Assembly (NCBI GenBank): GCA_030538475.1
Contig: JAUNTX010000003.1
Span: 248,001 to 312,000 of the forward strand
DNA length: 64,000 nucleotides
Source of the DNA: Dermabacter sp.
Lineage (GTDB): Bacteria > Actinomycetota > Actinomycetes > Actinomycetales > Dermabacteraceae
Reading direction: 5' to 3'
A program made the position numbers and the translations under genes. Shown in pieces: positions 55,274-64,000 of this stretch (position 1 is the first letter of the stretch; each line of letters begins with the position of its first letter). The notes under the pieces were generated by a model. It was given only the letters and a program-made list of their open reading frames with translations, was not told the DNA's origin and did not search any database.

Positions 55274-56389
55274 CTACGGCACGAAGCGCCCCTGATCCTC
55301 ACCGTCGAACAGGGTCGCGGCGCCGGGGGCGGGGTGCTCGGGGGCCGGATGCCCCAGGTGGGCCCAGGCAGCCGGGGTGGCGACGCGCCCGCGGGGGGTG
55401 CGCCCGAGGAATCCTTCGCGCACGAGGAACGGTTCGACCACGGATTCGACCGTCTCGGTCTCCTCCCCCACGGCGATGGCCAGGGTGGACAGGCCGACGG
55501 GCCCGCCCGCGAACTTCATGCACAGGGCGTGCAGGACCGCGCGGTCGAGCCGATCCAGGCCCCGGGGATCGACCTCGTACACCTGCAGGGCCTCCATCGT
55601 GGCCGTCAGGGTGACCTCGCCGGTGCCGCGCACCTGGGCGTAGTCGCGCACGCGCCGCAGCAGGCGGTTCGCGATTCTTGGGGTGCCGCGCGAGCGCGAG
55701 GCGATCTCGCGGGCGCTCACCGGATCGATCGCGATGTTTAGGCGCGAGGCGCTGCGGGTCACGACCCGCGCGAGCTCGTCGGCGGAGTAGAAGTCGAGGT
55801 GGCCGGTGAAGCCGAAGCGGTCCCTGAGCGGGGAGGGCAAGAGGCCCGCGCGGGTGGTGGCGCCGACCGCGGTGAATGGTGGAAGCTCGAGCGGGATCGC
55901 GGTCGCGCCCACGCCCTTGCCCACCACGACGTCCACGCGGAAGTCCTCCATCGCCATGTAGAGCATTTCTTCGGCGGGCCGCGCGAGGCGGTGAATCTCG
56001 TCGATGAACAGCACGTCCCCTTCTTCGAGGGAGGAGAGGATCGCCGCCAGGTCCCCCGCGTGCTGCACGGCGGGGCCCGACGTGATGCGCAGCGCGGCGC
56101 CCAGTTCGTGAGCGATGATCATCGCGAGCGTGGTCTTGCCGAGTCCCGGAGGCCCGCTCATGAGGACGTGTTCGGGGGCCGCGCCGCGAGCGCGTGCCGC
56201 ATCGAGCACGAGCGAGAGCTGTTCGCGCACGGTGGATTGCCCCACGAACTCATCGAGCTGGCGCGGGCGCAGGGCGCCTTCGGCGGCGCGGTCGATAGCG
56301 CCCGCGTCGGCGCCGATGATGCGCTGGAAGCCTTCGTCGTCGGCCCCGGGCGCGGGCGCCGCGGCGGCGTTGTCGGAGCGTTCGATCAC
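55274..56389 (-). CDS. ruvB: Holliday junction branch migration ATPase RuvB
   Basis: 371 aa AAA+ motor. Walker [10 protein letters not shown], Walker [10 protein letters not shown], sensor [18 protein letters not shown], and the C-terminal winged-helix region ending in [10 protein letters not shown]. An N-terminal Ala/Pro-rich extension of ~25 residues is present. GTG 56389 overlaps the ruvA stop (GTGA) with GGAGG upstream. Confidence 0.96.
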   Translation of the reverse strand: MIERSDNAAAAPAPGADDEGFQRIIGADAGAIDRAAEGALRPRQLDEFVGQSTVREQLSLVLDAARARGAAPEHVLMSGPPGLGKTTLAMIIAHELGAALRITSGPAVQHAGDLAAILSSLEEGDVLFIDEIHRLARPAEEMLYMAMEDFRVDVVVGKGVGATAIPLELPPFTAVGATTRAGLLPSPLRDRFGFTGHLDFYSADELARVVTRSASRLNIAIDPVSAREIASRSRGTPRIANRLLRRVRDYAQVRGTGEVTLTATMEALQVYEVDPRGLDRLDRAVLHALCMKFAGGPVGLSTLAIAVGEETETVESVVEPFLVREGFLGRTPRGRVATPAAWAHLGHPAPEHPAPGAATLFDGEDQGRFVP

Positions 56390-57051
56390 TGGCGGCCTCC
56401 CAGGTGGCGCAGCGAGAGCCGGAGCAGGGTCGCGGCATCGCCCACGCTCGCGCCCTCCCCCGCCTCTTCGGCGTGCGCCTCGAGGACGGCGCTGACGGCG
56501 CCTTCGGCCGGGCGCTCCGCCCATCCGAGGCCGACGAGGGCCTGCACGACGTCGGCGGCGTGGGGGTGGCGCTGGGCGAGCGCGTCTGTCTCGTCGTCGG
56601 CGTCCGCCCCTTCGGCTGGGGGCACCACCGCCGCGTCCTCGCTCGCGGCGAACGGCGCGACCTTGTCCCGCAACTCGAGGGCGAGCCTCTTCGCGCCCTT
56701 CGGGCCGATGCCCGGGACGGAGGTGAGGGTCTTGAGGTCGTCGGCGATGACCGCGCGGGCGAACTGGCCCGGGGTGAGCACGGCGAGGACGGCCAGCGCG
56801 ATCCGCGGCCCGATCCCGCTCACGGACTGCACGGTGCGAAACAACTCGGTCTCCTCGGTCGAGAGGAAGCCGTAGAGGGTCAGGGAGTCCTCGCGCACCA
56901 CCATCTCGGTGTGCAGGCGAATCTCCTGGCCGAGCCTGGCAGACGTCAGGGTTTGGGGGTGGGTGCGCACGAGGTAGCCGATACCGGCCACCTCGAGAAC
57001 GAGGGAGTCGAGTCCGATGGCACCGACGGTGCCCTGAAGCGAAGCAATCAC
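56386..57051 (-). CDS. ruvA: Holliday junction branch migration protein RuvA
   Basis: About 221 aa. N-terminal OB domain ([12 protein letters not shown] ... [10 protein letters not shown]-like), two helix-hairpin-helix motifs ([13 protein letters not shown] and [19 protein letters not shown]), and a C-terminal RuvB-binding three-helix bundle after an acidic linker. GTG 57051 gives the classical IASL start; GTG 57060 is alternative. 27 nt after ruvC. Confidence 0.95.
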   Translation of the reverse strand: MIASLQGTVGAIGLDSLVLEVAGIGYLVRTHPQTLTSARLGQEIRLHTEMVVREDSLTLYGFLSTEETELFRTVQSVSGIGPRIALAVLAVLTPGQFARAVIADDLKTLTSVPGIGPKGAKRLALELRDKVAPFAASEDAAVVPPAEGADADDETDALAQRHPHAADVVQALVGLGWAERPAEGAVSAVLEAHAEEAGEGASVGDAATLLRLSLRHLGGRQ

Positions 57052-57078
57052 GCGGACCACTCTAGAACATGTGTACGA

Positions 57079-57663
57079 TCACCAGCGGGAGGTGGACTGT
57101 TCCTTGGCGCGTCGAGCCGCCCGCTCCGCTTCTGCCCAGCGCGTCTGCGCGCTCGTGCGGGCACCGCCTCCCGCGTCGAGCTTCACGGTGCCGACCCCTC
57201 GCCACAGCTGGGTGATCGCGATGGCGAGTGCGTCGGCCGCATCGGCGGGGCGGGGCGGGGCGTCGAGCACGAGGAGCTTTTGCACCATCGCCTGCACCTG
57301 CGCCTTGTCGGCGCGCCCGTTTCCGGTGATCGCGAGCTTGACCTCGCTCGGGGTGTGCATGTCCACGGGGATCCGACGCTCCGCGGCGAGCACGAGGGCG
57401 AGGCCGGAGACCTGCGCGGTCCCCATGACGGTGGAGACGTTGTTGTGGCTGAAGACCCGCTCGATCACCACCATGTCGGGTGCGTGCGTCTCGATCACGT
57501 GGATGAGGCCCCGCTGGATTTCCAGGAGCCGTTCGGCGATCCCGTTGTCGCGGTGCGAGGTGATGACCCCGACATCGACGAGCCGGGCGCTGCGGGCCGG
57601 GCCGCCGTCCACGACGCCGAAGCCGCAGCGGGTGAGCCCCGGGTCGATCCCGAGGACCCTCAC
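57079..57663 (-). CDS. ruvC: Holliday junction resolvase RuvC
   Basis: 194 aa. Acidic active site: Asp7 in GIDPGLTRCG, Glu in MVVIERVFSHNN (about residue 68), and Asp residues in RPADAADALAIA. It resolves four-way junctions processed by RuvAB. First of ruvC-ruvA-ruvB, 48 nt after the yebC stop. Confidence 0.96.
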   Translation of the reverse strand: MRVLGIDPGLTRCGFGVVDGGPARSARLVDVGVITSHRDNGIAERLLEIQRGLIHVIETHAPDMVVIERVFSHNNVSTVMGTAQVSGLALVLAAERRIPVDMHTPSEVKLAITGNGRADKAQVQAMVQKLLVLDAPPRPADAADALAIAITQLWRGVGTVKLDAGGGARTSAQTRWAEAERAARRAKEQSTSRW

Positions 57664-57711
57664 GAGCGCCCCAACCGAGGCGCCGCGATGGCCGACTCGC
57701 CTGTCACGACC

Positions 57712-58470
57712 CTACTCGGCATCCTCGAGCTGGCGCGCCACATCGTCCGGGATATCGAGGTTCGAGTAGACGTTTTGCACGTCGTCGCTGTCTTCGAGCG
57801 CGTCGATGAGCCGCAGCACCTTGTGGGCGCCGTCGAGGTCCACTTCGGTCTTCATCGAGGGGACGAACTGCGCTTCGGCGGCGTCGTAATCTACCCCGGC
57901 GTTTTGCAGGGCGGTGCGCACGGCCACCACGTCGGTGGCTTCCGAGAGGATCTCGAACACGTCGCCCTCGTCGTTGATGTCTTCCGCGCCCGCATCGAGG
58001 ACGATCTCGAGCAGCTCGTCCTCGGTGTGCCCGGCCTTCGGCACGGTCACGACGCCCTTGCGGGTGAACATGTAGGCCACCGAGCCGGAATCGGCCATGT
58101 TGCCGCCGTTGCGGCTGAACGCCACCCGCACTTCCGAGACGGCGCGGTTCTTGTTGTCGGTCAGGCACTCCACGAGCAGCGCCACGCCGCCGGGGGCATA
58201 GCCTTCGTACATGAGCGTTTCGTAGTTGACTCCGCCGCCATCGAGGCCGCCGCCGCGCTTGACGGCGCGGTCGATGTTGTCGTTCGGGACCGAGGACTTC
58301 TTCGCCTTTTGGATCGCATCGAACAGTGTGGGGTTGCCTGCCGGGTCGGGGCCACCCACGCGCGCCGCTACTTCAATGTTCTTGATGAGCTTCGCAAAGA
58401 GCTTGCCACGCTTGGCGTCAATCGCCGCCTTCTTGTGCTTCGTGGTGGCCCATTTGGAGTGACCTGACAT
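57712..58470 (-). CDS. yebC: YebC/PmpR family protein
   Basis: 252 aa. The N-terminal [20 protein letters not shown] and [11 protein letters not shown] are diagnostic. Members act as transcriptional regulators or as translation factors easing polyproline stalling. The gene is located just before ruvC, its conserved position. Confidence 0.94.
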   Translation of the reverse strand: MSGHSKWATTKHKKAAIDAKRGKLFAKLIKNIEVAARVGGPDPAGNPTLFDAIQKAKKSSVPNDNIDRAVKRGGGLDGGGVNYETLMYEGYAPGGVALLVECLTDNKNRAVSEVRVAFSRNGGNMADSGSVAYMFTRKGVVTVPKAGHTEDELLEIVLDAGAEDINDEGDVFEILSEATDVVAVRTALQNAGVDYDAAEAQFVPSMKTEVDLDGAHKVLRLIDALEDSDDVQNVYSNLDIPDDVARQLEDAE

Positions 58471-58485
58471 TGGGGTCCCTTGTCC

Positions 58486-59910
58486 TTAGTCGTCGTGCGG
58501 GGTGATGGCTCCCCGGGGCGGCGCGGTGGCCGCGTGGGGCGCCCGACCATTGTACGCGCCGCCCGCGACCTGCAGCGGAACCACCGGCAGGGTGAGGGCG
58601 CTCAGGGTCCGACGGGCCGCGGTGAGGTTCTCGAGCAGTTCGGCTTCGGTCGCGCGGATGCGCGTGGAGGAGCCGCCGCTGAGGGCGGCCTGACGGTGCG
58701 CGGCCAGCCGCAGGGCGGTGCGTTGAAAGTCCTTCATGGCCCATCCTGCGACCGCGCCGTAGGAATCGGCCCAGTGCTGGGCGGTGCGGCGCGAGCGCAG
58801 CCGTTCGAGCATGTCGACCTCCGCGGGGGTGAACCAGCCGGCCCTGCCGTAGTCGCTGAGGCGCCGACGCACGATCACCCGCTCGCGCAGCCGGAGCCCG
58901 ATGAGGACCGCGCCGAGCACGAGGAAGATCGGCACCTCGACGATGAGGTAGTAGATGTAGAACATCGCGCTTCCGCCATCGGGGTAGGCCATGCCCACCC
59001 ACATGCTGCCGCCGTTCCACAGGGCGTGTAGCGCCATCCCGGCTCCGAGCCCGCCGAGGCCGAGCGAGGCGTACAGCAGGAGGGAGCGACGCTCCGCGGC
59101 GATGCCCAGCCCGAGCCCCACGAGGGCCGTGAAGCTCGCGTGGGCAAAGGGCGACATGACGCCGCGCAAGAAGAAGACTTCCCAGAACTCCCCCGCCGCC
59201 CCGGACGTGTGCGCTGCGGCTAGCGCGCGCGAGAAGTAGGTGATGTTCTCGGTGAACGCGAAGCCCGCGGCGATGAGCATCGCGTAGATGACGCCGTCGA
59301 TGGGGCCGGAAATGTACCGGCGGCCAAACAGCAGCAGGAGGACGAGGCCGAAGGCTTTCGTGGCTTCTTCGACGATCGGGGCTTGCACCGCTATCGAGAG
59401 AAAGAGCTGCGCCGTGGGGTCGTCGGTTTGGAGGGAGATGACCAGGTTCGCGACCGTGCCGAAGGCGAGGGAGAGGGCAATCGAGCCCACCGCTCCCCAC
59501 GTGAATGCATAGACGAGGGTGATACGTGGCTGCGGCGTGTAGCGGTCGAGCCACCAGATCGCGGCCAGCACGACGAGGAAGGGCACGAGGGCGGCGGTAC
59601 CGGCCACGAGGACCGTGCCGACGCCGTAGGGCTGGATGGCGTAGATCCACACCGCGAGCGCGGTGAGCGCGAGAATCCCGAAGACGCTCCCGAAGATTAC
59701 CCAGGTGCGGATCGCGCCGCGTGGGCGCTTCGCCTCCGCGAGGGCAGGTCCGGGCGCGGGGCGAATCTGCGTGGGCTGGGGGCGCGGGACGTCGTAGCCG
59801 TAGGCATCCGTCGGCGCCTGCTGTGAGGGCGCTGCGTTGGCGGGCGTGGCGGGCGTCGGCGCGGCTGGGGGGCCGACGGCCCTCGTCGTCAGGATCGGCC
59901 CCTCAGTCAT
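58486..59910 (-). CDS. PrsW family intramembrane metalloprotease-like protein
   Basis: 474 aa. A Pro/Ala-rich cytoplasmic N terminus (1-65) precedes 8-9 helices. Putative catalytic residues of the PrsW/CPBP-related group: IVEEATKAFG (Glu181-Glu182), SPFAHASFTALVG and MALHALWNGG. The C-terminal 150 residues are polar. PrsW in Bacillus cleaves an anti-sigma factor, but no such target is next to it. ATG 59910 overlaps the HIT gene by 8 nt and is preceded by GGGAGG. It occupies the place where pgsA/pimA-type genes stand in Mycobacterium. Confidence 0.85.
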   Translation of the reverse strand: MTEGPILTTRAVGPPAAPTPATPANAAPSQQAPTDAYGYDVPRPQPTQIRPAPGPALAEAKRPRGAIRTWVIFGSVFGILALTALAVWIYAIQPYGVGTVLVAGTAALVPFLVVLAAIWWLDRYTPQPRITLVYAFTWGAVGSIALSLAFGTVANLVISLQTDDPTAQLFLSIAVQAPIVEEATKAFGLVLLLLFGRRYISGPIDGVIYAMLIAAGFAFTENITYFSRALAAAHTSGAAGEFWEVFFLRGVMSPFAHASFTALVGLGLGIAAERRSLLLYASLGLGGLGAGMALHALWNGGSMWVGMAYPDGGSAMFYIYYLIVEVPIFLVLGAVLIGLRLRERVIVRRRLSDYGRAGWFTPAEVDMLERLRSRRTAQHWADSYGAVAGWAMKDFQRTALRLAAHRQAALSGGSSTRIRATEAELLENLTAARRTLSALTLPVVPLQVAGGAYNGRAPHAATAPPRGAITPHDD

Positions 59911-60511
59911 GCTCGCCTCCCGTGGCCCCGGGCCACGCCTCGGCAAACATACGGCGAGTATCGCCGAGCAGGTAGGGCAGGGCCTTCGTGCGCCCGATGA
60001 TGGGCAGGAAGTTGGCATCGCCGTCCCAGCGCGGCACCACGTGCTGGTGCAGGTGCGCGGCGATGCCCGCGCCCGCGACGGCCCCCTGGTTCATACCGAG
60101 GTTGAAGCCCGCGGGGCGGGACACCTCGCGGATCACCCGCATGGCGGTGCGCGTGAGCTGAGCGACCTCCGTGTATTCGGCCTCGGTGAGGTCCGTGTAG
60201 TCGCTCACGTGGCGGTAGGGGCACACGAGCAGGTGGCCCGGGTTGTAGGGGAAGAGGTTGAGGATCACGTACGAGCTCCGGCCCCGATGGACGATGAGCG
60301 AGGCCTCATCGTCGGCGCCGGGGGCCGCGCAGAACGGGCACTGCTCCCCCGCCTCCGACGTGGCGGGCTTGCCTTCGCCCTGAATGTAGGCCACGCGGTG
60401 CGGGGTCCACAGGCGCTGCAGAGCATCGGGCGTCCCCGCGAACGCGTGCGCACTCTCGAAATCCTCACCGAAGCGTTCGGCCTCGTCCCCTCCCTGCACC
60501 CGGGCACCCAT
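59903..60511 (-). CDS. HIT domain protein (Ap4A phosphorylase-like)
   Basis: 202 aa. HIT signature HLHQHVVPRW with the histidine triad at 153-157, preceded by GMNQGAVAGAGIAA and LNLFPYNPGHLLVCPYRH. A zinc-type CPFC is at 58-61. The Mycobacterium tuberculosis homologue next to thrS (Rv2613c) is a diadenosine tetraphosphate phosphorylase; that specificity is by analogy. ATG 60511 follows the thrS stop by 4 nt. Confidence 0.9.
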   Translation of the reverse strand: MGARVQGGDEAERFGEDFESAHAFAGTPDALQRLWTPHRVAYIQGEGKPATSEAGEQCPFCAAPGADDEASLIVHRGRSSYVILNLFPYNPGHLLVCPYRHVSDYTDLTEAEYTEVAQLTRTAMRVIREVSRPAGFNLGMNQGAVAGAGIAAHLHQHVVPRWDGDANFLPIIGRTKALPYLLGDTRRMFAEAWPGATGGEHD

Positions 60512-60515
60512 GGGC

Positions 60516-62516
60516 CTACACCTGCGCCTTCGTGCGAATGGCCTCGAGGATGCGGGCCACGGCGTCATCCACCTTGATCCCGTTGTCTTGCGAGCCATCG
60601 CGCATCCTAAAGCTCACGGCGCCATTGGCCTGATCCTCACCGCCCGCGATGAGCAGGTAGGGAACCTTGTCTTTCGTGTGCGTCCGAATCTTCTTCTGCA
60701 TGCGGTCATCCGAGGCATCGACCTGCACCCGCACGCCGTGCGCGCGGAGCTTCGCGGCGACCTCTTCGAGGTAGGGCACGTATTCGGCGGCCACGGGGAT
60801 CCCCACGACCTGCACGGGCGCGAGCCACACCGGGAACGCCCCCGCGTAGTGCTCGGTGAGCACGCCGAAGAAACGCTCGATGGAACCGAACAGGGCGCGG
60901 TGGATCATGACGGGGCGCTGGCGGGTGCCGTCGGGCGCCGTGTATTCGAGATCGAAGCGCTCCGGCAGGTTGAAGTCGAGCTGAATGGTCGACATCTGCC
61001 ACGTGCGGCCGATCGCGTCGCGCGCCTGCACGGAGATCTTCGGGCCGTAGAACGCCGCGCCGCCCGGATCCGGCACCAGGTCCAGCCCGGAAGCCGTCGC
61101 GACCTCTTCGAGCGTGCGGGTCGCCTCCTCCCAGGTGGCGTCGTCCCCGATGTACTTGTCCGGGTTCTTGGTGGACAGCTCGAGGTAGAAGTCATCGAGC
61201 CCGTAATCGCGCAGCAGGTCCAGCACGAACGTCAGGAGGGTGGTGAGTTCCTCGCGCATCTGTTCGCGCGTGCAGTAGATGTGGGCGTCGTCCTGGGTGA
61301 AGCCGCGGGCGCGCGTGAGGCCGTGGATCACGCCGGACTTCTCGTTGCGGTACACGGCGCCGAACTCGAAGAGCCTGAGCGGCAGGTCGCGGTAGGAGCG
61401 CCCGCGCGAGGCGAAGACCAGGTTGTGCATCGGGCAGTTCATGGGCTTGAGGTAGTACTCCTGGCCCTGCTTCGTCACGTTGCCTTCGGCGTCGCGTTCC
61501 TCATCGAGCCGCATCGGGGGGTACATGCCGTCGCGGTACCAGTCGAGGTGGCCGGAGGTCTCGAAGAGCTGCCCCTTCGTGATGTGGGGCGTGTTGACGA
61601 ACGAGTATCCCGATTCGATGTGCCGACGGCGCGAGTAGTCCTCCATCTCCATGCGGATCATCGCGCCCTTCGGGTGGAACACGGCGAGGCCGGATCCCAC
61701 TTCGTCGGGGAAGGAGAAGAGGTCCAGTTCGGCGCCGAGCCGGCGGTGATCGCGGCGCTCCGCCTCCGCGACGCGCTCCTGGTAGGCCAACAGATCCTCC
61801 TTCGTGGCCCACGCGGTCCCGTAGATCCGCTGCAGCATCGGGTTCTTCTCGCTGCCGCGCCAATAGGCGGCGGCGCTGCGGGTGAGGGAGAAGCCGTTGC
61901 CGATGAGGCGCGTCGAGGGCAGGTGGGGCCCGCGGCAAAGATCGGTCCACACCACCTCGCCCCGGCGGTTGACGTTGTCATACATGGTGAGGCCGCCCGC
62001 GCCCACTTCGACGCTCGCACCCTCGGCGGCGTCGCTGGCCGAGGACTTCAGCCCGATGAGCTCGCGCTTGTAGGGTTCGTCGGCCTCTTCTGCCCACGCC
62101 TCTTCGTCACTCACCTCGCGGCGCACGAAGCGCTGGTTCTCCTTGACGATCCGCGCCATGTCCTTTTCGAGGGCCTTGAGGTCCTCGGGCGTGAAGGGCG
62201 TTTCGACATCGAAGTCGTAGTAGAAACCGTCGGTGATGAAGGGGCCGATGCCGAGCGTGCTGCCGGGGAAGCGCTTCTGCACGGCCTGGGCGAGGACGTG
62301 GGCGCTCGAGTGGCGCAGAATGTCGAGGCCGGCCTCGCTCGTGATGGCCACGCCCTCCACCTCGTCGCCGTCCTCGAGCACGGTGTCCAGATCGCGCAGG
62401 TGACCATTGATCTCCAGGGCGATGATCTCGCGCTGGTCCTGGAACACCTCGGTCCCCGTGGTCCCCGACTCGATGCTGGTGGGCGAGCCGCTGAGGACAA
62501 TGCTGATGAGGGACAC
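60516..62516 (-). CDS. thrS: Threonyl-tRNA synthetase
   Basis: 666 aa class II synthetase. TGS domain (about 1-60), editing/SAD domain with [12 protein letters not shown], catalytic core with [12 protein letters not shown] and [13 protein letters not shown]-like motif 2, then the anticodon domain ending [12 protein letters not shown] 62516 is chosen because AAGGAG lies seven nt upstream; the in-frame extension to 62618 has no support. Heads thrS-HIT-PrsW. Confidence 0.96.
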   Translation of the reverse strand: MSLISIVLSGSPTSIESGTTGTEVFQDQREIIALEINGHLRDLDTVLEDGDEVEGVAITSEAGLDILRHSSAHVLAQAVQKRFPGSTLGIGPFITDGFYYDFDVETPFTPEDLKALEKDMARIVKENQRFVRREVSDEEAWAEEADEPYKRELIGLKSSASDAAEGASVEVGAGGLTMYDNVNRRGEVVWTDLCRGPHLPSTRLIGNGFSLTRSAAAYWRGSEKNPMLQRIYGTAWATKEDLLAYQERVAEAERRDHRRLGAELDLFSFPDEVGSGLAVFHPKGAMIRMEMEDYSRRRHIESGYSFVNTPHITKGQLFETSGHLDWYRDGMYPPMRLDEERDAEGNVTKQGQEYYLKPMNCPMHNLVFASRGRSYRDLPLRLFEFGAVYRNEKSGVIHGLTRARGFTQDDAHIYCTREQMREELTTLLTFVLDLLRDYGLDDFYLELSTKNPDKYIGDDATWEEATRTLEEVATASGLDLVPDPGGAAFYGPKISVQARDAIGRTWQMSTIQLDFNLPERFDLEYTAPDGTRQRPVMIHRALFGSIERFFGVLTEHYAGAFPVWLAPVQVVGIPVAAEYVPYLEEVAAKLRAHGVRVQVDASDDRMQKKIRTHTKDKVPYLLIAGGEDQANGAVSFRMRDGSQDNGIKVDDAVARILEAIRTKAQV

Positions 62517-62678
62517 GGGTGTACTCCTTGGGTGGTCGCGGGGATCCGGCCTACTGTGCCGCATCCTGCCCGTCAGTCTACGGGGGCACCGTGCTGTGTG
62601 CGCCCTGCACTTTCTCAACGACGGCCTTCCTGGAGCCCGAGGACCTGGTAGAACGCCTGGTCGTGGAAAGATGTCCCC

Positions 62679-63350
62679 ATGTCTGCTTCAGGGAACCGAT
62701 TCGCTGCCGTGGGTGCGTGCGCCCGTCTCGCCGTGGCCGGAGCCATCGTGGCGGCGCTCGTCACGAACCTCCTGACCGCCCTCGATGAGGGCACGGGGAG
62801 CTACCTGATCGGGTACTTCACGAACCAGGCGAACGCCGCGTTTGCCGTGGTACTCGTTCTCGGCGTGATCGCCCCTCGGCTGCCGGAGTGGAAATACTGG
62901 GACAGCATTCGGGGCGCGATGGTGCTGTATCTCGTCATGACGGGGCTCGTCTACGCGCTCCTCGTGGCCCCGCCCGCCGAACTACTGAGCTGGGACCTGG
63001 ACTGGCAGGGCATCGTGTTGCACAGGCTCGCCCCGCTCGCCGCGGTGGCCGACTGGCTCCTTGCCCCGCAGCGGGACCGCTCGTCGGCCGTCCGCATTCT
63101 CGCCTGGCTGATCTACCCCGCGATCTTCCTCATCATCACGTGGATCCGAGGCGCCATCGAAGGCTGGTACCCCTACGAGTTCCTCAACCCGGGCGCCGCG
63201 GGGTGGCCGACGGTTGCGCTCACGACCGCCGTGGTGCTCGTCGGTTTCGCGGCCGTGGCGAGCGGGGTCCACGCGGTCGGCAATGCGCGCGCCCGCCGCT
63301 TTGGGCTGAAGGTCAACAGCGGCCACCCGGGCGCCGGGCTTTCTGGCTGA
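62679..63350 (+). CDS. Pr6Pr family membrane protein
   Basis: 223 aa with six predicted helices. The pattern [18 protein letters not shown] in the second region and [18 protein letters not shown] before the last helix is typical of the Pr6Pr family (six transmembrane, FAR-17a/AIG1-like). Function is unknown. ATG 62679 has GGAAAG about 9 nt upstream; divergent from thrS across 162 nt. Confidence 0.75.
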   Translation: MSASGNRFAAVGACARLAVAGAIVAALVTNLLTALDEGTGSYLIGYFTNQANAAFAVVLVLGVIAPRLPEWKYWDSIRGAMVLYLVMTGLVYALLVAPPAELLSWDLDWQGIVLHRLAPLAAVADWLLAPQRDRSSAVRILAWLIYPAIFLIITWIRGAIEGWYPYEFLNPGAAGWPTVALTTAVVLVGFAAVASGVHAVGNARARRFGLKVNSGHPGAGLSG

Positions 63351-63381
63351 GCGCGTAGGTCTCGGGCCAGGTGCGCGGGTT

Positions 63382-64000
63382 TTAGGCGAAGAGGCCGAGC
63401 TTCTCGAAGGCGCCGACGAGTCCGGCGCGCCCGGGACCGGGTACCACGAGCGTGGGGCTTTGAACCTCGCGCGCGGCGCTCGAGCCCTCGATCACCACGG
63501 AGGCCCCGGCCGCGCGCAGCATGTCCACGTCGTTGAGGCCGTCGCCGCACGCCACGGTGTCCTCCATCGGCACGCCGAGGTGGCGCGCCACGGCCCGCAC
63601 GCCGTCGATCTTGTCGACCGCCCACAGCTGCAGTTCGCCCGAGTTCGTGCCGTCACTCGCAATCGAGTTCGGCATGGGGCGCACGTCGGGGGAAATCTCG
63701 TCGGCCAACTGTTCTGCGGGAACGTGGGATGCCCACATGACCGCCTTGGCGAAGCTCACGTCGCTCAGCGATGCGGGGGTGCGCACGGCATCCAGGATGT
63801 CGGGGGCGCCGCGACCCAGCGATCCGGGCACCACCTCGGCGCCGTCGAGGCCGAAGGATTCCATGAGCAGGTGCAGGCGCTCAGTGCCGTCCGGCGTGCC
63901 GAAGGCGCCGTCGGGAGATTCGAGGACGAAGGGAACATCGTGGCGCAGGAGGGCCTCGAGTGTGCGGGCCGCAATATCGTCGGGGAAGCGAATGTCCTGG
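63382..64000 (-). CDS. HAD-IIB (Cof-like) hydrolase, truncated by the window end
   Basis: At least 206 codons; the frame stays open through position 64000, so the N terminus with the nucleophilic DxD is outside the window. Visible: SLSDVSFAKAVMW in the cap, LQLWAVDKIDGVRAVARHLG with the motif III Lys, and the motif IV VACGDGLNDVDMLRAAG. These identify a class IIB HAD phosphatase acting probably on a sugar phosphate or similar. Specificity unknown. Confidence 0.85.
   Translation of the reverse strand, partial: QDIRFPDDIAARTLEALLRHDVPFVLESPDGAFGTPDGTERLHLLMESFGLDGAEVVPGSLGRGAPDILDAVRTPASLSDVSFAKAVMWASHVPAEQLADEISPDVRPMPNSIASDGTNSGELQLWAVDKIDGVRAVARHLGVPMEDTVACGDGLNDVDMLRAAGASVVIEGSSAAREVQSPTLVVPGPGRAGLVGAFEKLGLFA

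Noticed and set aside
1-64000. CRISPR arrays, rRNA operons, prophage modules
   Set aside because: No regularly spaced repeats, rRNA signatures, integrase or structural phage genes were seen.

Overview
The window is a GC-rich actinobacterial chromosome segment, by eye roughly two thirds G+C. I infer Actinomycetota, probably order Micrococcales. The basis is gene order: hrcA-dnaJ-rsmE, hemW/lepA, rpsT, holA-comEC-comEA, and thrS-HIT ... yebC-ruvCAB-yajC-secDF-apt-rel ... hisS. Supporting family-level clues are DUF3097, DUF349, a 480-residue-class GapB and an actinobacterial PutA. The genus is not resolved. Most of the window is conserved housekeeping sequence. I found no rRNA, tRNA, CRISPR array or intact mobile element.

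Layout. 1-10.8 kb: heat-shock genes hrcA-dnaJ-rsmE behind a CIRCE operator; a divergent DUF3097/MFS/small membrane protein set; lepA-MOSC-hemW; an orphan PemK/MazF-like protein; rpsT. 11-18 kb: an AbgT-family transporter; holA with a tiny membrane-peptide ORF; competence genes comEA-comEC; a VKOR-family membrane oxidoreductase. 17.9-22.6 kb: an olefin (long-chain alkene) pathway, oleA, a fused oleBC, and oleD, with overlapping genes. A TIM-barrel epimerase-like gene lies upstream and the VKOR gene overlaps its 3' end. 23.8-30.5 kb: thymidine kinase, pyridoxal kinase, GapB and bifunctional PutA.

30.5-32.7 kb is the one clearly atypical stretch. It is AT-richer and holds a decayed ISL3-family transposase (frameshifts plus in-frame stops) followed by an orphan membrane protein with a good promoter and ribosome binding site. 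32.7-43.6 kb: UDP-glucose pyrophosphorylase, metG, then a siroheme/nitrite block (cbiX-like chelatase, hemD, cobA, nirB, and a divergent nirD), a tag glycosylase and a siderophore-interacting protein. 43.7-46.3 kb: thioredoxin, hisS and an MBL-fold hydrolase. 46.5-62.5 kb: DUF349 protein, AbiEi-like protein, rel, apt, secF, secD, yajC, ruvB, ruvA, ruvC, yebC, PrsW, HIT and thrS. The window ends with a Pr6Pr-family membrane protein and a truncated HAD phosphatase.

How parts work together. The nir block couples assimilatory nitrite reduction to its siroheme cofactor: HemD makes uroporphyrinogen III, CobA methylates it, the chelatase inserts iron, and NirB uses the product. The Ole enzymes would condense two fatty acyl-CoAs head to head and convert the product through a beta-lactone to an internal alkene. 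Points most worth checking are the ole locus and its neighbours, the acquired island, the split nirB/nirD pair, the decayed N-terminal domain of CobA, a Tag glycosylase that has lost its zinc ligands, and the replacement of the usual pgsA/pimA block between HIT and yebC by a PrsW protease gene.
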